DNA of 64,000 bases from the NCBI RefSeq assembly GCF_000484535.1, contig NC_022600.1, positions 4,394,234 to 4,458,233 of the forward strand, read 5' to 3'. Every line of letters starts with the position of its first letter. Position 1 is the first letter of the stretch. Source of the DNA: Gloeobacter kilaueensis JS1 (lineage in GTDB: Bacteria > Cyanobacteriota > Cyanobacteriia > Gloeobacterales > Gloeobacteraceae). Position numbers and translations under genes: made by a program. Shown here one piece after another: positions 10,396 to 20,150 of the stretch. The notes under the pieces were generated by a model. The model saw only the letters and a list, made by a program, of their open reading frames with translations. It was not told the origin of the DNA and ran no database searches.

Positions 10396-10405
10396 AGCCT
10401 GGTTT

Positions 10406-11578
10406 CTACTCCGCGAGTACCTGGTCGCGGATCGCGCCGTCCGCTGCCACCCAGCGCAGGGTTTCAGCGGCAATCGCGCGGCCATAGCCGATCGCCTCCT
10501 CGCCCTGGCGTCCTGTCAGTTCGATCTCGACGCGCTCCACTCCCTTGCGCCGCAGCGCCTGGGCAGCGGCGAGGGCCGCACCCCAGGCGCTGCGATCGAC
10601 TGGAACCACCAGCCAGCCGCCAGCCGCCCGCTCCGTCGGCAGCCGCCCGGTGGGCAACAACACCTGCTGGAGCACTTCGAGGTTGAGGGCAAAACCGGCT
10701 CCGGGGGCAGCCCGACCGTAAGAACCCAACAGTTCGTCGTAGCGCCCGCCCCGGCCAATCAGACGATTGGCGGTGCTCACCTCGAAGATCAACCCCGTGT
10801 AATAGTCAAAAGCTTCTACCAGGCTCAAGTCGAGTACCACCGGCACCGAGCGCTCCCCGAGCCAGCCTGTGAGCAATTCCAGTTCCGTCAGCTCGGCGCG
10901 CTGACTGGGGCTGAGCGGCAGAGCTGACGCCTTGCTGAGCACCGCCTCCGGCTCGCCGCGCAGATCCAGTAGCAGCAGCAGTTGCGAGCGCACCGCCGCC
11001 TCTATCGCCTCCTCTTCGAGAATCGCCACCCGGTCCAGCCGGGCGAGCGCCCGCCGCAGCCGCCCACGGGCCGGTTCGCTCACCTCTAAAAGCCACGAGC
11101 GCGTAAAGCCCACCGCCCCCAGAATGAGCGTCCAGTCCGGCAGCGCCAGCTCCTCCAGGCACTCGGCCAAAACCAGCAGTACCTCAGCGTCCGCCAGCGC
11201 CCCGTCCGCCCCAATGAGCTCCACTCCGGCCTGGTAGAATTCCTGCGGCTGGGCGGTGCTGCGAAAGACGTTCATCTGGTACCACAGGCGTACCGGCGGT
11301 GGCGCGTCGGCCAGCCTGGTCGCCACCGCCCTGGCCAGCGACGGCGTCGGGTCGGGCCGGAGTCCGAGAGAAACACCCTCCGCATCGCGCAGCTGCAAGA
11401 TCGACGAGAGGTCTACCGAGCCGCTCGCCTGCAGTGTCTCCAGCCGCTCAAGCGTCGGGGTGATGATCCGCTGGTAGCCCCAGCGGGTGAAGACCGATTG
11501 CAGGCGCTTCTCGATCCAGAGCTTTTGAGAAACGTCGAGGGGCAGCAGATCGCGGACGCCGGTCGGTGGTTGGTACAT
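10406..11578 (-). CDS. hisZ: ATP phosphoribosyltransferase regulatory subunit
   Basis: A 390-residue HisRS-like protein without tRNA-charging function. With the short form of HisG it makes the first enzyme of histidine biosynthesis. The sequence opens YQPPTGVRDLLPLDVSQKLW, has the motif-2-like LWYQMNVFRS region and ends with VFDYYTGL-type segments (AFDYYTGLIFEV) and RGGRYDELLG. hisG is not in the window, which is usual for cyanobacteria. The ATG at 11576-11578 gives the conserved N-terminus. Confidence 0.9.
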   Translation of the reverse strand: MYQPPTGVRDLLPLDVSQKLWIEKRLQSVFTRWGYQRIITPTLERLETLQASGSVDLSSILQLRDAEGVSLGLRPDPTPSLARAVATRLADAPPPVRLWYQMNVFRSTAQPQEFYQAGVELIGADGALADAEVLLVLAECLEELALPDWTLILGAVGFTRSWLLEVSEPARGRLRRALARLDRVAILEEEAIEAAVRSQLLLLLDLRGEPEAVLSKASALPLSPSQRAELTELELLTGWLGERSVPVVLDLSLVEAFDYYTGLIFEVSTANRLIGRGGRYDELLGSYGRAAPGAGFALNLEVLQQVLLPTGRLPTERAAGGWLVVPVDRSAWGAALAAAQALRRKGVERVEIELTGRQGEEAIGYGRAIAAETLRWVAADGAIRDQVLAE

Positions 11579-11772
11579 AGCCTCAGCCAGGAATGCCTAC
11601 GCATTGTACACAGCCATCTTCACTCTCTGCCCGCCTGCAGGACGGGCAAACCTGGCTGGAGGCTATCATCATCGGCCTGGACAGAGAGAGTGGATGAAAA
11701 ATAGACGACAGCAAAAATTCCGTTTCAAAAGATCAATCGGGTAAACCCAATTTTATAAAGTTAATTTTACGC

Positions 11773-12351
11773 TCACTTGCGAGTAAGATCGATGTCTTTT
11801 TCAGATTGCGACGCGGATTTTTCAGCTTCTATTTTTGCCTTTTGGTAGGCCGTTATCTGGACTCGGCGTCTACCTGTTTTAGTATCAGTAACATAACCTG
11901 CTAGTTCAGCAAGCCGCCTGGCCTTCTCTCCAGGATGCTGCCTGATCAGTTCTAAAAGGCTTTTTCCAGTCAGCACCGTCTTTTTAGAAGAAAGCTTTTT
12001 GGATGATTTATAGGGAACACTCAAATTCGATCGTTCGGAGCTACGTCCTACGGGCTGGCTTGTTTTAACTTCCGTCTTATTTATCAAATCAACAGCATGG
12101 AGAGGCTGAATTTTCATGTGGGGGCTGCACCAGCCAATTAAAAAATCCATCACATCCGCGACAACATTTTCGCTTTCCTCGTTCTCTTCGGAGCGATAAT
12201 AGTCAAATAGCTCATCGAGCAGGGCTAGAGCACTCTTGTAGGGTACTCCCTCCAACAAAGTAGTCTCGACGGTTTTACGAAGCTGCAGAACTGGATTGTC
12301 GCCTTCTACAGCTCTCATGAAGAGCTTTCTAATATCCGCACTCCCTTTCAT
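11773..12351 (-). CDS. Unknown protein with AbrB-like C-terminal segment, possible partner of a toxin
   Basis: A 192-residue protein, not firmly recognised. The N-terminal part (about 1-80) is helical and acidic; the middle is basic and low-complexity. The C-terminal part LTGKSLLELIRQHPGEKA followed by AELAGYVTDTKTGRRRVQIT resembles the TGKxLL...cGY...G..RVN pattern at the start of cyanobacterial AbrB-like regulators. The preferred start (12349-12351) overlaps the stop of the upstream gene as ATGA, so the two are coupled; an in-frame ATG at 12366 would overlap further. An antitoxin or regulator role is inference from this arrangement. Confidence 0.5.
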   Translation of the reverse strand: MKGSADIRKLFMRAVEGDNPVLQLRKTVETTLLEGVPYKSALALLDELFDYYRSEENEESENVVADVMDFLIGWCSPHMKIQPLHAVDLINKTEVKTSQPVGRSSERSNLSVPYKSSKKLSSKKTVLTGKSLLELIRQHPGEKARRLAELAGYVTDTKTGRRRVQITAYQKAKIEAEKSASQSEKDIDLTRK

Positions 12352-12758
12352 CCGACTTTCTTCCATTTCTGTCTTGTTTCCTCAAGTGCATTTTGATATT
12401 CGGCGAAGTCCATCTGCCGTGCTGGCTCTACAAAACCGTGGTCAGAATTTTTAGGGTCAGGTCTGTACTTGAGTTCTGGACCCAGATCTTGAACTTTGAT
12501 TTCCCAGGCTGGATATTTTGATTTTCCGCCAAGTGCTTCGGGCCTTCGATGCTCTGGTAGTTGTTCAGGACTTGGACTTACGGACATACCTCCGGTTCCG
12601 GGGAGCACGTTTCTATCTTCGTCAATTTTAATATCTACCTTGGGTCTTACTCCCAGTTTTGTAGCTGTGTTCCCGCAGGCAGGAAATCCACCGTCTTCTT
12701 TCATACTTCTACAAATACGAAGTGTGCGTTTGGCGATAGAGGCTCTGCTCTGAGACAA
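12348..12758 (-). CDS. Tse2-like ADP-ribosyltransferase-type toxin candidate
   Basis: A 136-residue protein. It carries the run LGVRPKVDI, PGTGGMSVSPSPEQLPEHRR, LKYRPD, DHGFVEPARQMDFAEYQNAL and a final TRQKW. From memory this pattern matches small bacterial proteins assigned to the Tse2 toxin fold: a P-TGG-SV-P core, a central His and a C-terminal W near the end. Start is TTG at 12756-12758; an internal ATG at 12702-12704 would cut off the conserved LRICRS. It is 4-bp coupled to the downstream gene, as in toxin-antitoxin pairs. The assignment is tentative, and the toxin-first gene order is less common. Confidence 0.45.
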   Translation of the reverse strand: MSQSRASIAKRTLRICRSMKEDGGFPACGNTATKLGVRPKVDIKIDEDRNVLPGTGGMSVSPSPEQLPEHRRPEALGGKSKYPAWEIKVQDLGPELKYRPDPKNSDHGFVEPARQMDFAEYQNALEETRQKWKKVG

Positions 12759-12882
12759 GGGTGGTTACATCTGTGTACATTTTGATTTGCTGCAAACAAT
12801 GCAAAATTTGCAGTGAATGCAACTTTATCATATCGCTGCTGTGTTTTAAGCTTCGCCCTGGAAGTTCGTAAAAACCGCTGTC

Positions 12883-15021
12883 TTACTCCGCCGCGCAAAT
12901 TTTGGCTGCAGCGACGGCACTGGCAGCGACTTTGACAAGCTGCACCGCGCAGGCTTTCAGTTCCGGTTGGCTGGAATCGGGGTCGGCTTCGGAGTGGGTG
13001 AGGGCGTTGGCTTCGGCCTCGTCGGCCCAGAGGCTGCCCCAGTGCATCGGTACAAAGAGCACGCCAGGAGCGATGGCAGCGGTGATCCGGGCTGCAAAGC
13101 GGGCGGTACCCCGGCGCGAGCGCACTTCGAGCCAGTCGCCGTCGTGTATGTCGAGCTGCGTTGCGTCGCGGGGGTGGATCTCGATAAAGGGCGCAGGGTG
13201 GAGGCGGCGCAGCTTTTCGATGCGTCCGGTGCGCGTCTGGGTGTGCCAGTGGCCGTAGAGGCGGCCATTGGTGAGGATAAAAGGATAGTCGGGGTCGGGC
13301 GGTTCAGCGAGGCCGCGAGCGTGAACGGCAGCGAAGCGGGCCCGGCCATCGGGGGTGGCAAAGCGATGGTCGGTGTAAAGCCGACTGCTGGCAGTGGAGG
13401 GGGGGGAGCCCGATGATAAAGGCCACTGGAGGGGACCATTCTGCCGCAGGCGCTCGTGGCTGATGCCGGTCATCTCGCAGGGCCGACCGGCGGTGAGGGC
13501 GGCAAATTCGGCAAAGACTGAAGCAGGCGTGTCGAAGGCAAACTGCTCGACAAGACCGAGACGACGGCCTACTTCAGCAAAAATCTGCCAGTCGTCCCGC
13601 GCTTCACCCACGGGTTGTTGAAAGGCCGGGCTGAGGGTGACGCGCCGCTCGGAGTTGGTCATCGTACCGGTCTTCTCGCTCCACTGGGTGGCCGGGAGCA
13701 GGATGTGGGCGAACTGGGCCGTCTCGGTCGGGTAGTAGCAATCTTGATAGACCGTAAAGGGGGAACGGGCGAGGGCGCGGCGGGTGCGGTCCAGATCCGG
13801 CAGGCTCACCGCCGGGTTGGTGGCGGCGATCCAGAAAAATTCGACCTCGCGGGCCTCAAGGGCCAGGATCATCTCCCAGACCGTCCGTCCGGGCTGGGGA
13901 GCGATGCTCCCGGTGGGCAGCTTCCAGGCTTTCTCGACCGCTTCGCGGTGGGCCGGGTCGGCGATGAAGCGATAGCCAGGGAGCAGGTGGGAAAGTCCCC
14001 CCGCCTCACGGCCCCCCATCGCGTTCGGCTGGCCGGTGAGCGAAAAAGGGCCGCTGCCGGGGTGGCCAATCTGGCCTGTGAGCAGGTGCAGGTTGATGAG
14101 CGCCCGCACCTTCGCCGTGCCCTCGATCGACTGGTTGATGCCCATCGACCAGAGCGAGAGTACCCGCTTCGATGCGGCCCAGAGGCGAGCACAGGCTTCT
14201 AACTGTTCGATCGTGATGCCGCAGCGGCGGGCCACCACCTCGGGCGGGTAGTGGCGAATCGTCTCAGCAAAGGCAGCGAAGCCAGTGGTGTGATGGGCAA
14301 TAAAATCCTCGTCCAGCTGGCCCCAGCCCACCAGCAGGTGGGCGATGCCGTTGAGCAGATCGATGTCGGTGCCCGGCTGCAGCGGTAGGTGCAGATCGGC
14401 TGCCTGGGCGGTGATGGTCGCGCGCGGATCGACGACGACGAGGCGCATCGACGGGTTCTGGCGGCGGTGGCGCAGCAGGCGGTTGAAGACGATGGGATGG
14501 CACTCGGCGGTGTTGGTGCCAATCAAAAAAGCGCAGTCGGTGCGTTCGAGATCGTCGTAGCAGGCAGGGGGGCCGTCCGAGCCGAGGCTCTGGACGTAGC
14601 CCGCCACCGCCGAGGACATGCACAGCCGCGAGTTGCCGTCGAAGTGATTGGAGCCCAGACAGCCTTTGAGCAGTTTCTGGGCAACGTAGTAGTCCTCGGT
14701 CGTAAATTGCCCAGAGCCGTACATGCAGATAGCATCCGGCCCGGTGCTCAGTCGCACCTGCTGGAGCCGAGAGGCAATCCGACCCAGCGCCTCGTCCCAG
14801 CTTGCGCGGCGAAAAGGTTCGCTAAGGGACTCGCGCACCATCGGATAAAGAAGCCGGTCCTTGTCGATCGATTCGAGGATCGTCGCACCTTTGACGCAGA
14901 GCATTCCCTGGCTGGACGGGTGGTCGCGGTCGCCGCGCACCCGGTTGTCGGCGGTGATCTCAAGACCACAGCCCACCCCACAGTAGGGGCAGAGGCTCTT
15001 TGCGACGACGTTATTCGGCAA
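12883..15021 (-). CDS. narB: Ferredoxin-dependent assimilatory nitrate reductase
   Basis: A 712-residue molybdopterin enzyme that reduces nitrate to nitrite with electrons from ferredoxin. The N-terminal [4Fe-4S] ligands are CPYCGVGCG and, after a gap, GMLCVKG. The Mo-bis-MGD region follows ([21 protein letters not shown], then [15 protein letters not shown]), and the C-terminal molydopterin-binding barrel contains [10 protein letters not shown]. The start is TTG at 15019-15021, overlapping the end of nrtD by 11 bp. It is last in the nrtABCD-narB operon, the classical cyanobacterial order. Confidence 0.95.
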   Translation of the reverse strand: MPNNVVAKSLCPYCGVGCGLEITADNRVRGDRDHPSSQGMLCVKGATILESIDKDRLLYPMVRESLSEPFRRASWDEALGRIASRLQQVRLSTGPDAICMYGSGQFTTEDYYVAQKLLKGCLGSNHFDGNSRLCMSSAVAGYVQSLGSDGPPACYDDLERTDCAFLIGTNTAECHPIVFNRLLRHRRQNPSMRLVVVDPRATITAQAADLHLPLQPGTDIDLLNGIAHLLVGWGQLDEDFIAHHTTGFAAFAETIRHYPPEVVARRCGITIEQLEACARLWAASKRVLSLWSMGINQSIEGTAKVRALINLHLLTGQIGHPGSGPFSLTGQPNAMGGREAGGLSHLLPGYRFIADPAHREAVEKAWKLPTGSIAPQPGRTVWEMILALEAREVEFFWIAATNPAVSLPDLDRTRRALARSPFTVYQDCYYPTETAQFAHILLPATQWSEKTGTMTNSERRVTLSPAFQQPVGEARDDWQIFAEVGRRLGLVEQFAFDTPASVFAEFAALTAGRPCEMTGISHERLRQNGPLQWPLSSGSPPSTASSRLYTDHRFATPDGRARFAAVHARGLAEPPDPDYPFILTNGRLYGHWHTQTRTGRIEKLRRLHPAPFIEIHPRDATQLDIHDGDWLEVRSRRGTARFAARITAAIAPGVLFVPMHWGSLWADEAEANALTHSEADPDSSQPELKACAVQLVKVAASAVAAAKICAAE

Positions 15022-15808
15022 GCACCGGGTCTCCGAAGCGGTCGTACAAGAAGGCGAGGATCTGATTTCTGAGGGTGTAGTAGGCCGGATCTTCGAGAAT
15101 GTCCGAGCGCGATCGGGGCCGGGGAAAATGCACCTCGAAGACTTCGCCGATCGTGGCGGCGGGGCCGTTGGTCATCATCACGATCCGGTCGGCCATCAAG
15201 ATCGCCTCGTCGATCTCGTGGGTGACCATCAGCACGGTCGTCCGGTTGGCCTCCCAGATCTTGAGCACCTCCTCCTGCATCTCCTCGCGGGTGAGGGCGT
15301 CGAGGGCACCGAACGGTTCATCGAGCAAGAGCACCTTCGGGCGGGTGGCGAGGGCGCGGGCAATCGCTACCCGCTGCTTCTGGCCGCCGGACAGCTCCTG
15401 GGGCTTTTTGGCCGCCTTGGCTGCCAGGCCCACCAGTTCCAGGTGCTGCTGGGCAATCGCCCGCCGCTCCGTATCGGAGAGGGAGGGACGGGTCGCCTTG
15501 ACACCCAGATAGACATTCTCAAAGGCGGTCAGCCAGGGCAGAAGGGCGTAGTTCTGAAAGACCATCATCCGGTCGGGACCGGGTTCGTCCACGTGTTTGC
15601 CTTCGAGGATGACGCCGCCTTCGGTGGCGTCGCTCAGGCCCGCGACGATATTGAGCAGGGTCGATTTGCCGCAGCCGGAGTGGCCGAGGATAGCGACAAA
15701 TTCACCCTCGCGCACCTTGAGGGCGACATCTTTGAGGGCAACAAAGGAACCTCTGGTCGTGGCAAAGGTCTTGGTGATAAAACTCAATTCGAGAAATGCC
15801 TGGGTCAT
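15011..15808 (-). CDS. nrtD: Nitrate ABC transporter ATP-binding protein
   Basis: A 265-residue ATPase that powers nitrate/nitrite import with NrtC. Walker [10 protein letters not shown] lies at 42-50, the signature is [14 protein letters not shown], and Walker B is VLLLDEP with FGALDALT. The ATG at 15806-15808 is chosen over longer frames because it gives the usual short N-terminus before the first strand. It has no fused binding-protein domain, which separates it from NrtC. Overlaps narB by 11 bp and lies 32 bp after nrtC. Confidence 0.93.
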   Translation of the reverse strand: MTQAFLELSFITKTFATTRGSFVALKDVALKVREGEFVAILGHSGCGKSTLLNIVAGLSDATEGGVILEGKHVDEPGPDRMMVFQNYALLPWLTAFENVYLGVKATRPSLSDTERRAIAQQHLELVGLAAKAAKKPQELSGGQKQRVAIARALATRPKVLLLDEPFGALDALTREEMQEEVLKIWEANRTTVLMVTHEIDEAILMADRIVMMTNGPAATIGEVFEVHFPRPRSRSDILEDPAYYTLRNQILAFLYDRFGDPVLAE

Positions 15809-15840
15809 AATCGGGGCTCGATGGGCAGTGAAACAACAGA

Positions 15841-17799
15841 TCAAACCGCCGCCGGAAGCTGCGGGTGGGAGATGGCGAAGCTGGCAAGGTAGGCACCGGG
15901 GTCCGCCGGATCGAGAATGGCATCCCCCGGCAGGGCCAGAGGCTGGTAGCCGGCTTCGGGAAGGACGATACCCAGCTCGGCGGCGGCCTGGCGGTAAGTG
16001 TCCTCGCACCAGACCCGCTCGATGGCCCGCTGCCAGTCCACCGGAAACGGCACCAGCCCCCAGCGGGCCATCTGGGCCAGTATCCAGAGCCGCTCGCTCA
16101 GGTTGGTGCTCGCCCCCTCGAAGAGGTTGAAGTCCTCCAGGTGGGCGGTGCGGCCAAAGCCGTAGTCGTAGGAACCAGAAAGGCCCAGGCTCGCGTAGAT
16201 CGGATCGGCGTTGACAAAGGCTTTTGCCGTTACCAGGGCGATCAACTCCTCGCGGTGGGAGGCGTCGGCGGCCCACCGGCAGGCTTCGAGGAGCGCTTTG
16301 GTGAGGGCCAGGTGGGTGCGCGGGTGGGCGTCGGCCCAGCTTTGCCTGAGGATCAACGATTTTTCGGGATGGCCGGACCACAGATCGAGGCTGGTGGCGG
16401 GCACAAAGCCCAGTCCTTCGTGGACGGCGCGGGCGTTCCAGGGTTCGCCCGAGCAAAAGCCGTCGATATTTCCGGCGCGCAGGTTGGCGACCATCTGGGG
16501 CGGCGGAATGACCACCAGTTCGACGTCGCGATCCGGGTCGATGCCCGCCCCGGCAAGCCAGTGGCGCAAGAGCAGGTTGTGCATCGAATGGGCGGAGACG
16601 ACCCCCAGCACCGGGCGTCTGGTGCCTGCCAACAATCGGGCAAAGTCCTCGCGGCTGCGCACCCCCTGCTCCCAGTAGCGGCGGTGCAGGGTGATGGCGT
16701 TGCCGTTGCGGGTGAGGGGCATCGCGGCGATGAGGGGCACCGCTGCCCGGCGAAAACTGCCCAGACTCTCTCCCAGAGCCATGGGCGTAACGGCCAGGGC
16801 AGCGTCCAGCCGCTCCTCGATGAGCCCTTCGTGGATCGCTTTCCAGCCCGGCTCGCGGACGAGCGTTACATTAAGACCCTGCTCGGCAAAGAAACCTTTT
16901 TGCTGGGCGACGACGAAGGGCACGCAGTCGGAGAGCGGCACAAAGCCAAGGCTGAGCGCCGTTTTTTCTAAGCTGGTGCTGGCAGAGGTGGCGGGCTGGA
17001 GGCGGGGGATGCCGCCCTGGGCTGCTTTTTTCGCTTTGCTCAAAAAGTACAACAGTTCGTTGCGCTGCCGGTAATAGTGGGGGTTGTTGATCACCTCCAT
17101 GCGGCTGCGGGGCCGGGGCAATTCGACGCCCATCACCTCGGCTACCCGCGCCGCCGGGCCGTTGCTCATCATCACGATTCGATCCGAAAGGAGCAGCGCC
17201 TCCTCGACATCGTGGGTGACCATCACCACCGTGATCCGGTGCGCTTCCCAGATTTTTAACAGCTGCTCCTGCAGGCGGCCACGGGTAAGGGCGTCGAGGG
17301 CACCGAACGGTTCATCGAGCAGGAGCACCTTCGGGCGGGTGGCGAGGGCGCGGGCGATCCCGACGCGCTGGCGCATTCCACCGGAGATCTGGCCGGGTTT
17401 TTTGTCCGCCGCCGCCACGAGTTGCACCAGCTGCAGGTGCTCCTCGACAATCTGCTTCTGCTCTTCGGCCCCCCGTTCGCCGTGGACGGCCCGTACGGCG
17501 AGGGCGATATTCTGGCGCACCGTGAGCCAGGGCAACAGCGAGTGGTTTTGAAAGGCCACCATCCGATCCGGCCCCGGCCCGTTCACCGGCACTCCCGCCA
17601 CCGTCACCCGGCCACTGGTGGCCAGGTTCAGCCCGGCAATCATGTTGAGCAGCGTCGATTTGCCGCAGCCGGAGTGGCCGATAATCGAGACGAATTCCCC
17701 CTCCTCGATCTGGAGGTTGACGCCTTTCAGTGCCTCGAAGCGCTCACCTTTTTTGCCGATAAAGCACTTGCCGGCGTTCTGAATTTCAAGAAAAGCCAT
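15841..17799 (-). CDS. nrtC: Nitrate ABC transporter ATPase fused to an NrtA-like domain
   Basis: A 652-residue two-domain protein. Residues 1-260 form an ABC ATPase (Walker [10 protein letters not shown] at 41-49; signature ISGGMRQRVGIARALA). After a linker, residues from about 283 to 640 repeat the NrtA fold (LGFVPLSDCVPFVVAQQKGF). In known NrtC proteins the C-terminal domain senses substrate and mediates ammonium-triggered inhibition of uptake. The length matches the family. It sits between nrtB and nrtD. Confidence 0.93.
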   Translation of the reverse strand: MAFLEIQNAGKCFIGKKGERFEALKGVNLQIEEGEFVSIIGHSGCGKSTLLNMIAGLNLATSGRVTVAGVPVNGPGPDRMVAFQNHSLLPWLTVRQNIALAVRAVHGERGAEEQKQIVEEHLQLVQLVAAADKKPGQISGGMRQRVGIARALATRPKVLLLDEPFGALDALTRGRLQEQLLKIWEAHRITVVMVTHDVEEALLLSDRIVMMSNGPAARVAEVMGVELPRPRSRMEVINNPHYYRQRNELLYFLSKAKKAAQGGIPRLQPATSASTSLEKTALSLGFVPLSDCVPFVVAQQKGFFAEQGLNVTLVREPGWKAIHEGLIEERLDAALAVTPMALGESLGSFRRAAVPLIAAMPLTRNGNAITLHRRYWEQGVRSREDFARLLAGTRRPVLGVVSAHSMHNLLLRHWLAGAGIDPDRDVELVVIPPPQMVANLRAGNIDGFCSGEPWNARAVHEGLGFVPATSLDLWSGHPEKSLILRQSWADAHPRTHLALTKALLEACRWAADASHREELIALVTAKAFVNADPIYASLGLSGSYDYGFGRTAHLEDFNLFEGASTNLSERLWILAQMARWGLVPFPVDWQRAIERVWCEDTYRQAAAELGIVLPEAGYQPLALPGDAILDPADPGAYLASFAISHPQLPAAV

Positions 17800-17835
17800 A
17801 ACAAAATTTCCCGGATGTGAAGTGGACGGTGGGCA

Positions 17836-18687
17836 TTACTCGGAGGCCACCAGGAGCCGACCGGCGTACCAGACCAGCCGGTCGAGGGCAAAGCCCACCA
17901 GGCCGACGCACAATACGGCGAGGATGATGTCGGCCATGCGCGAGCTGTTGTAAGAATCCCAGATAAAAAAGCCGATGCCGACGCCGCCGGTGAGCATCTC
18001 CGCCGCCACGATCGCAAGCCAGGCGAGGCCGACGGCGATGCGCAGGCCCGTAAAGATGTAGGAGGCCGCCGAAGGCAGGAGAATCTGGAAAAAGTAGGTC
18101 GCCTTTGAGAGGTTGAGGACGCTTGCGACGTTGCGGTAGTCCTGGGGGGTGGAGCGCACGCCGACGGCAGTATTGATGATGATGGGCCAGATGGCGGTGA
18201 TGAAGATGACGAAGATCGCGCTCGGATTGGCCTGGCTTAAAGCCGCCAGAGCGATCGGCAGCCAGGCCAAGGGCGGAATCGTGCGCAGCACCTGGAAAAT
18301 TGGATCGAGGGCGAGCTGAAAGGGCCGCAGCGAGCCCATGAGAATCCCCAGGCTGACACCTACCACCGCCGCCAGGCTGTAGCCGATCGCCACCCGCCCC
18401 AGCGAGGCGGCCAGTTGCCAGAAGATGCCCTTGTCGTTTTCGCCGTTGTCAAAAAAGCCGACAACCAGCGGCTGCACGTCCTGCACCACCTGGGCCGGTC
18501 CCGGCAGGGTACCGGTGAGGCCGGCGGCGCTCAGCACCTGCCAGATCCCCAGAAAAATCGCCACCGCCACCAGCGGCAGCACAAAGACCCCGCTGCGTTC
18601 GAGCAGTGCCTGGATTGGGAGGGCCGGGCGGGGGGTGTCCGCCTCGCGGCTGGCGGGAGCACTCATAGTCTCGTTGGTCGTTGTCAT
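17836..18687 (-). CDS. nrtB: Nitrate ABC transporter permease
   Basis: A 283-residue inner-membrane permease with about six membrane helices. The ATPase-contact loop is RTIPPLAWLPIALAALSQAN (EAA-type), and the C-terminal part has FTGLRIAVGLAWLAIVAAEM, both characteristic of the NrtB/SsuC/TauC group. Neighbours show that it forms the nitrate channel rather than a sulfonate or taurine one. Start ATG at 18685-18687; it is 27 bp from nrtA. Confidence 0.93.
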   Translation of the reverse strand: MTTTNETMSAPASREADTPRPALPIQALLERSGVFVLPLVAVAIFLGIWQVLSAAGLTGTLPGPAQVVQDVQPLVVGFFDNGENDKGIFWQLAASLGRVAIGYSLAAVVGVSLGILMGSLRPFQLALDPIFQVLRTIPPLAWLPIALAALSQANPSAIFVIFITAIWPIIINTAVGVRSTPQDYRNVASVLNLSKATYFFQILLPSAASYIFTGLRIAVGLAWLAIVAAEMLTGGVGIGFFIWDSYNSSRMADIILAVLCVGLVGFALDRLVWYAGRLLVASE

Positions 18688-18714
18688 AAATGTCCTGCGG
18701 GTGAGCGATGCAAA

Positions 18715-19992
18715 TTACGCCAGTTTTTTGAGCTTGACGCTCTTGAGATAAGCTTCCGGATGGTTCGGGTCGAAGCTGATGCCGTCGAAGAATTTTTCGA
18801 CGCCGCGCGAGGGACTCTTGGGGACCGGCTGGCCCAGGCCCTTTGCTGCCTCGCGCCAGAGATCCTCGCGGTTGACGGCGGCGACGAGCTTTTTGGTGTC
18901 GGTGGCCACTGGCAGCATTCCCCAGCGGATGTCCTCGGTCAAAAACCACAGGTCGTGGCTCCTGTACGGGTAGGAGGCAAAGCCCTGCCAGAACTGCATG
19001 GCGTGGGGGCTGTTGCGCTCGACGGGCCTGCCGTCGCCATAATCGAAGATGCCCTTGTAGCGGGCAACGATATCCGAGACCGGCGCACCGATCCACTGGC
19101 GCTTCGAGACGATCTGGGCGAGTTCGTCCTTGTTCTCGGCTTTGTCCGCCCAGATCTGGGCTTCTTGGATGGCCATCAAAAGCGCCTTGCTCGCCTTCGG
19201 GTACTTCTCCACGTAGTCGGCGCGCAAGACAAAAGATTTTTCGGGGTGGCGGTTCCAGATCTGCCCGGTGGTGAGGGCCGAATAGCCGATCTGCTGGTTG
19301 ATGAGCTGCTGGTTCCAGGGCTCGCCCACGCAAAAGGCGTCGGTTACGCCCGTCTTCATGTTGGCGACCATCTGGGGCGGCGGGACGGTGATGACCTTCA
19401 CATCCGTCTCCGGATCGACGCCCCCCGCCGCGAGCCAGTAGCGCAGCCAGGCCCAGTGGGTGCCGCCCGGAAATGTCTGAGCGACGGTGATCGGATCGCC
19501 CTTCGATCTGGCCTTGAGCGCTTCTTGCTTCATCGGCGCAGCGTCAAGGGTCAGCTTCAAAGGCTTGTACTTGTTGGCAACTGAAATTGCCTGGCCGTTG
19601 ACGTTGAGGCGGGCCAGGATAAACAGCGGTATTTTTTTGTTGCCCTTGGTGATGTTGCCGTTGCTGATCAGATACGCCATCGGCGTGAGCAGGTGCGCCC
19701 CGTCGATTCCGCCGCCATCGGCACCCAGTTCGAGATTGTCGCGGGTGACGCCCCAGGATGCCTGCTTGAGCACTTCGACTTCCTTCATGCCGTACTTGTC
19801 GAAGTAGCCCTTTTCTTTGGCAATCACCAGGGGCGCACAGTCGCTGAGGGCGATAAAGCCCAGCCGCGCCTTTGGGGTCTCCGGGGCATCGGCGGCACTG
19901 ACGTAGCCGGGCACAAACAGCGAACCGGCGGCTGCCGCTCCACTGATAAGTACGTCCCGGCGCTTGAAAGTAAATTGGGTGGAATCAGACAT
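18715..19992 (-). CDS. nrtA: Nitrate/nitrite-binding protein
   Basis: A 425-residue substrate-binding protein of the nitrate importer. The N-terminus has a twin-arginine pair (FKRRDVLISGAAAAGSLFV, Arg 11-12) and an alanine-rich export segment. Nitrate-type residues are present in TFPGGTHWAW and FCVGEPWNQQLINQQIGY; the paralogue at 27963 has TFPGGTSDLM and FCVGDPWHARAI at the same places. ATG at 19990-19992 is chosen because it places the RR motif at the usual distance. First gene of the nrt operon. Confidence 0.93.
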   Translation of the reverse strand: MSDSTQFTFKRRDVLISGAAAAGSLFVPGYVSAADAPETPKARLGFIALSDCAPLVIAKEKGYFDKYGMKEVEVLKQASWGVTRDNLELGADGGGIDGAHLLTPMAYLISNGNITKGNKKIPLFILARLNVNGQAISVANKYKPLKLTLDAAPMKQEALKARSKGDPITVAQTFPGGTHWAWLRYWLAAGGVDPETDVKVITVPPPQMVANMKTGVTDAFCVGEPWNQQLINQQIGYSALTTGQIWNRHPEKSFVLRADYVEKYPKASKALLMAIQEAQIWADKAENKDELAQIVSKRQWIGAPVSDIVARYKGIFDYGDGRPVERNSPHAMQFWQGFASYPYRSHDLWFLTEDIRWGMLPVATDTKKLVAAVNREDLWREAAKGLGQPVPKSPSRGVEKFFDGISFDPNHPEAYLKSVKLKKLA

Positions 19993-20050
19993 CGCAAAGG
20001 ATCTGCTGGTTGCGTTTCCCTCAAGAAACACGCTGTATCTTTAACGAAAC

Positions 20051-20064
20051 GTGCCGCCCGATAC
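20051..20064 (-). promoter_or_regulatory. Candidate NtcA site upstream of nrtA
   Basis: On the minus strand the sequence is GTATCGGGCGGCAC, fitting GTA-N8-TAC with one mismatch (CAC). It lies 59-72 bp before the nrtA start, a distance compatible with a -41.5 activator site. NtcA activates nrt operons in other cyanobacteria. The match is short and the downstream -10 box is not clear. Confidence 0.3.
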
Positions 20065-20150
20065 ACAAAATTTGAGAATCGCTGTTCCCGCTATCAGGTC
20101 GATAACGATCTGGAATAAAAAGGGCAAACAGCAGCCGTTTTGTCAGATAG

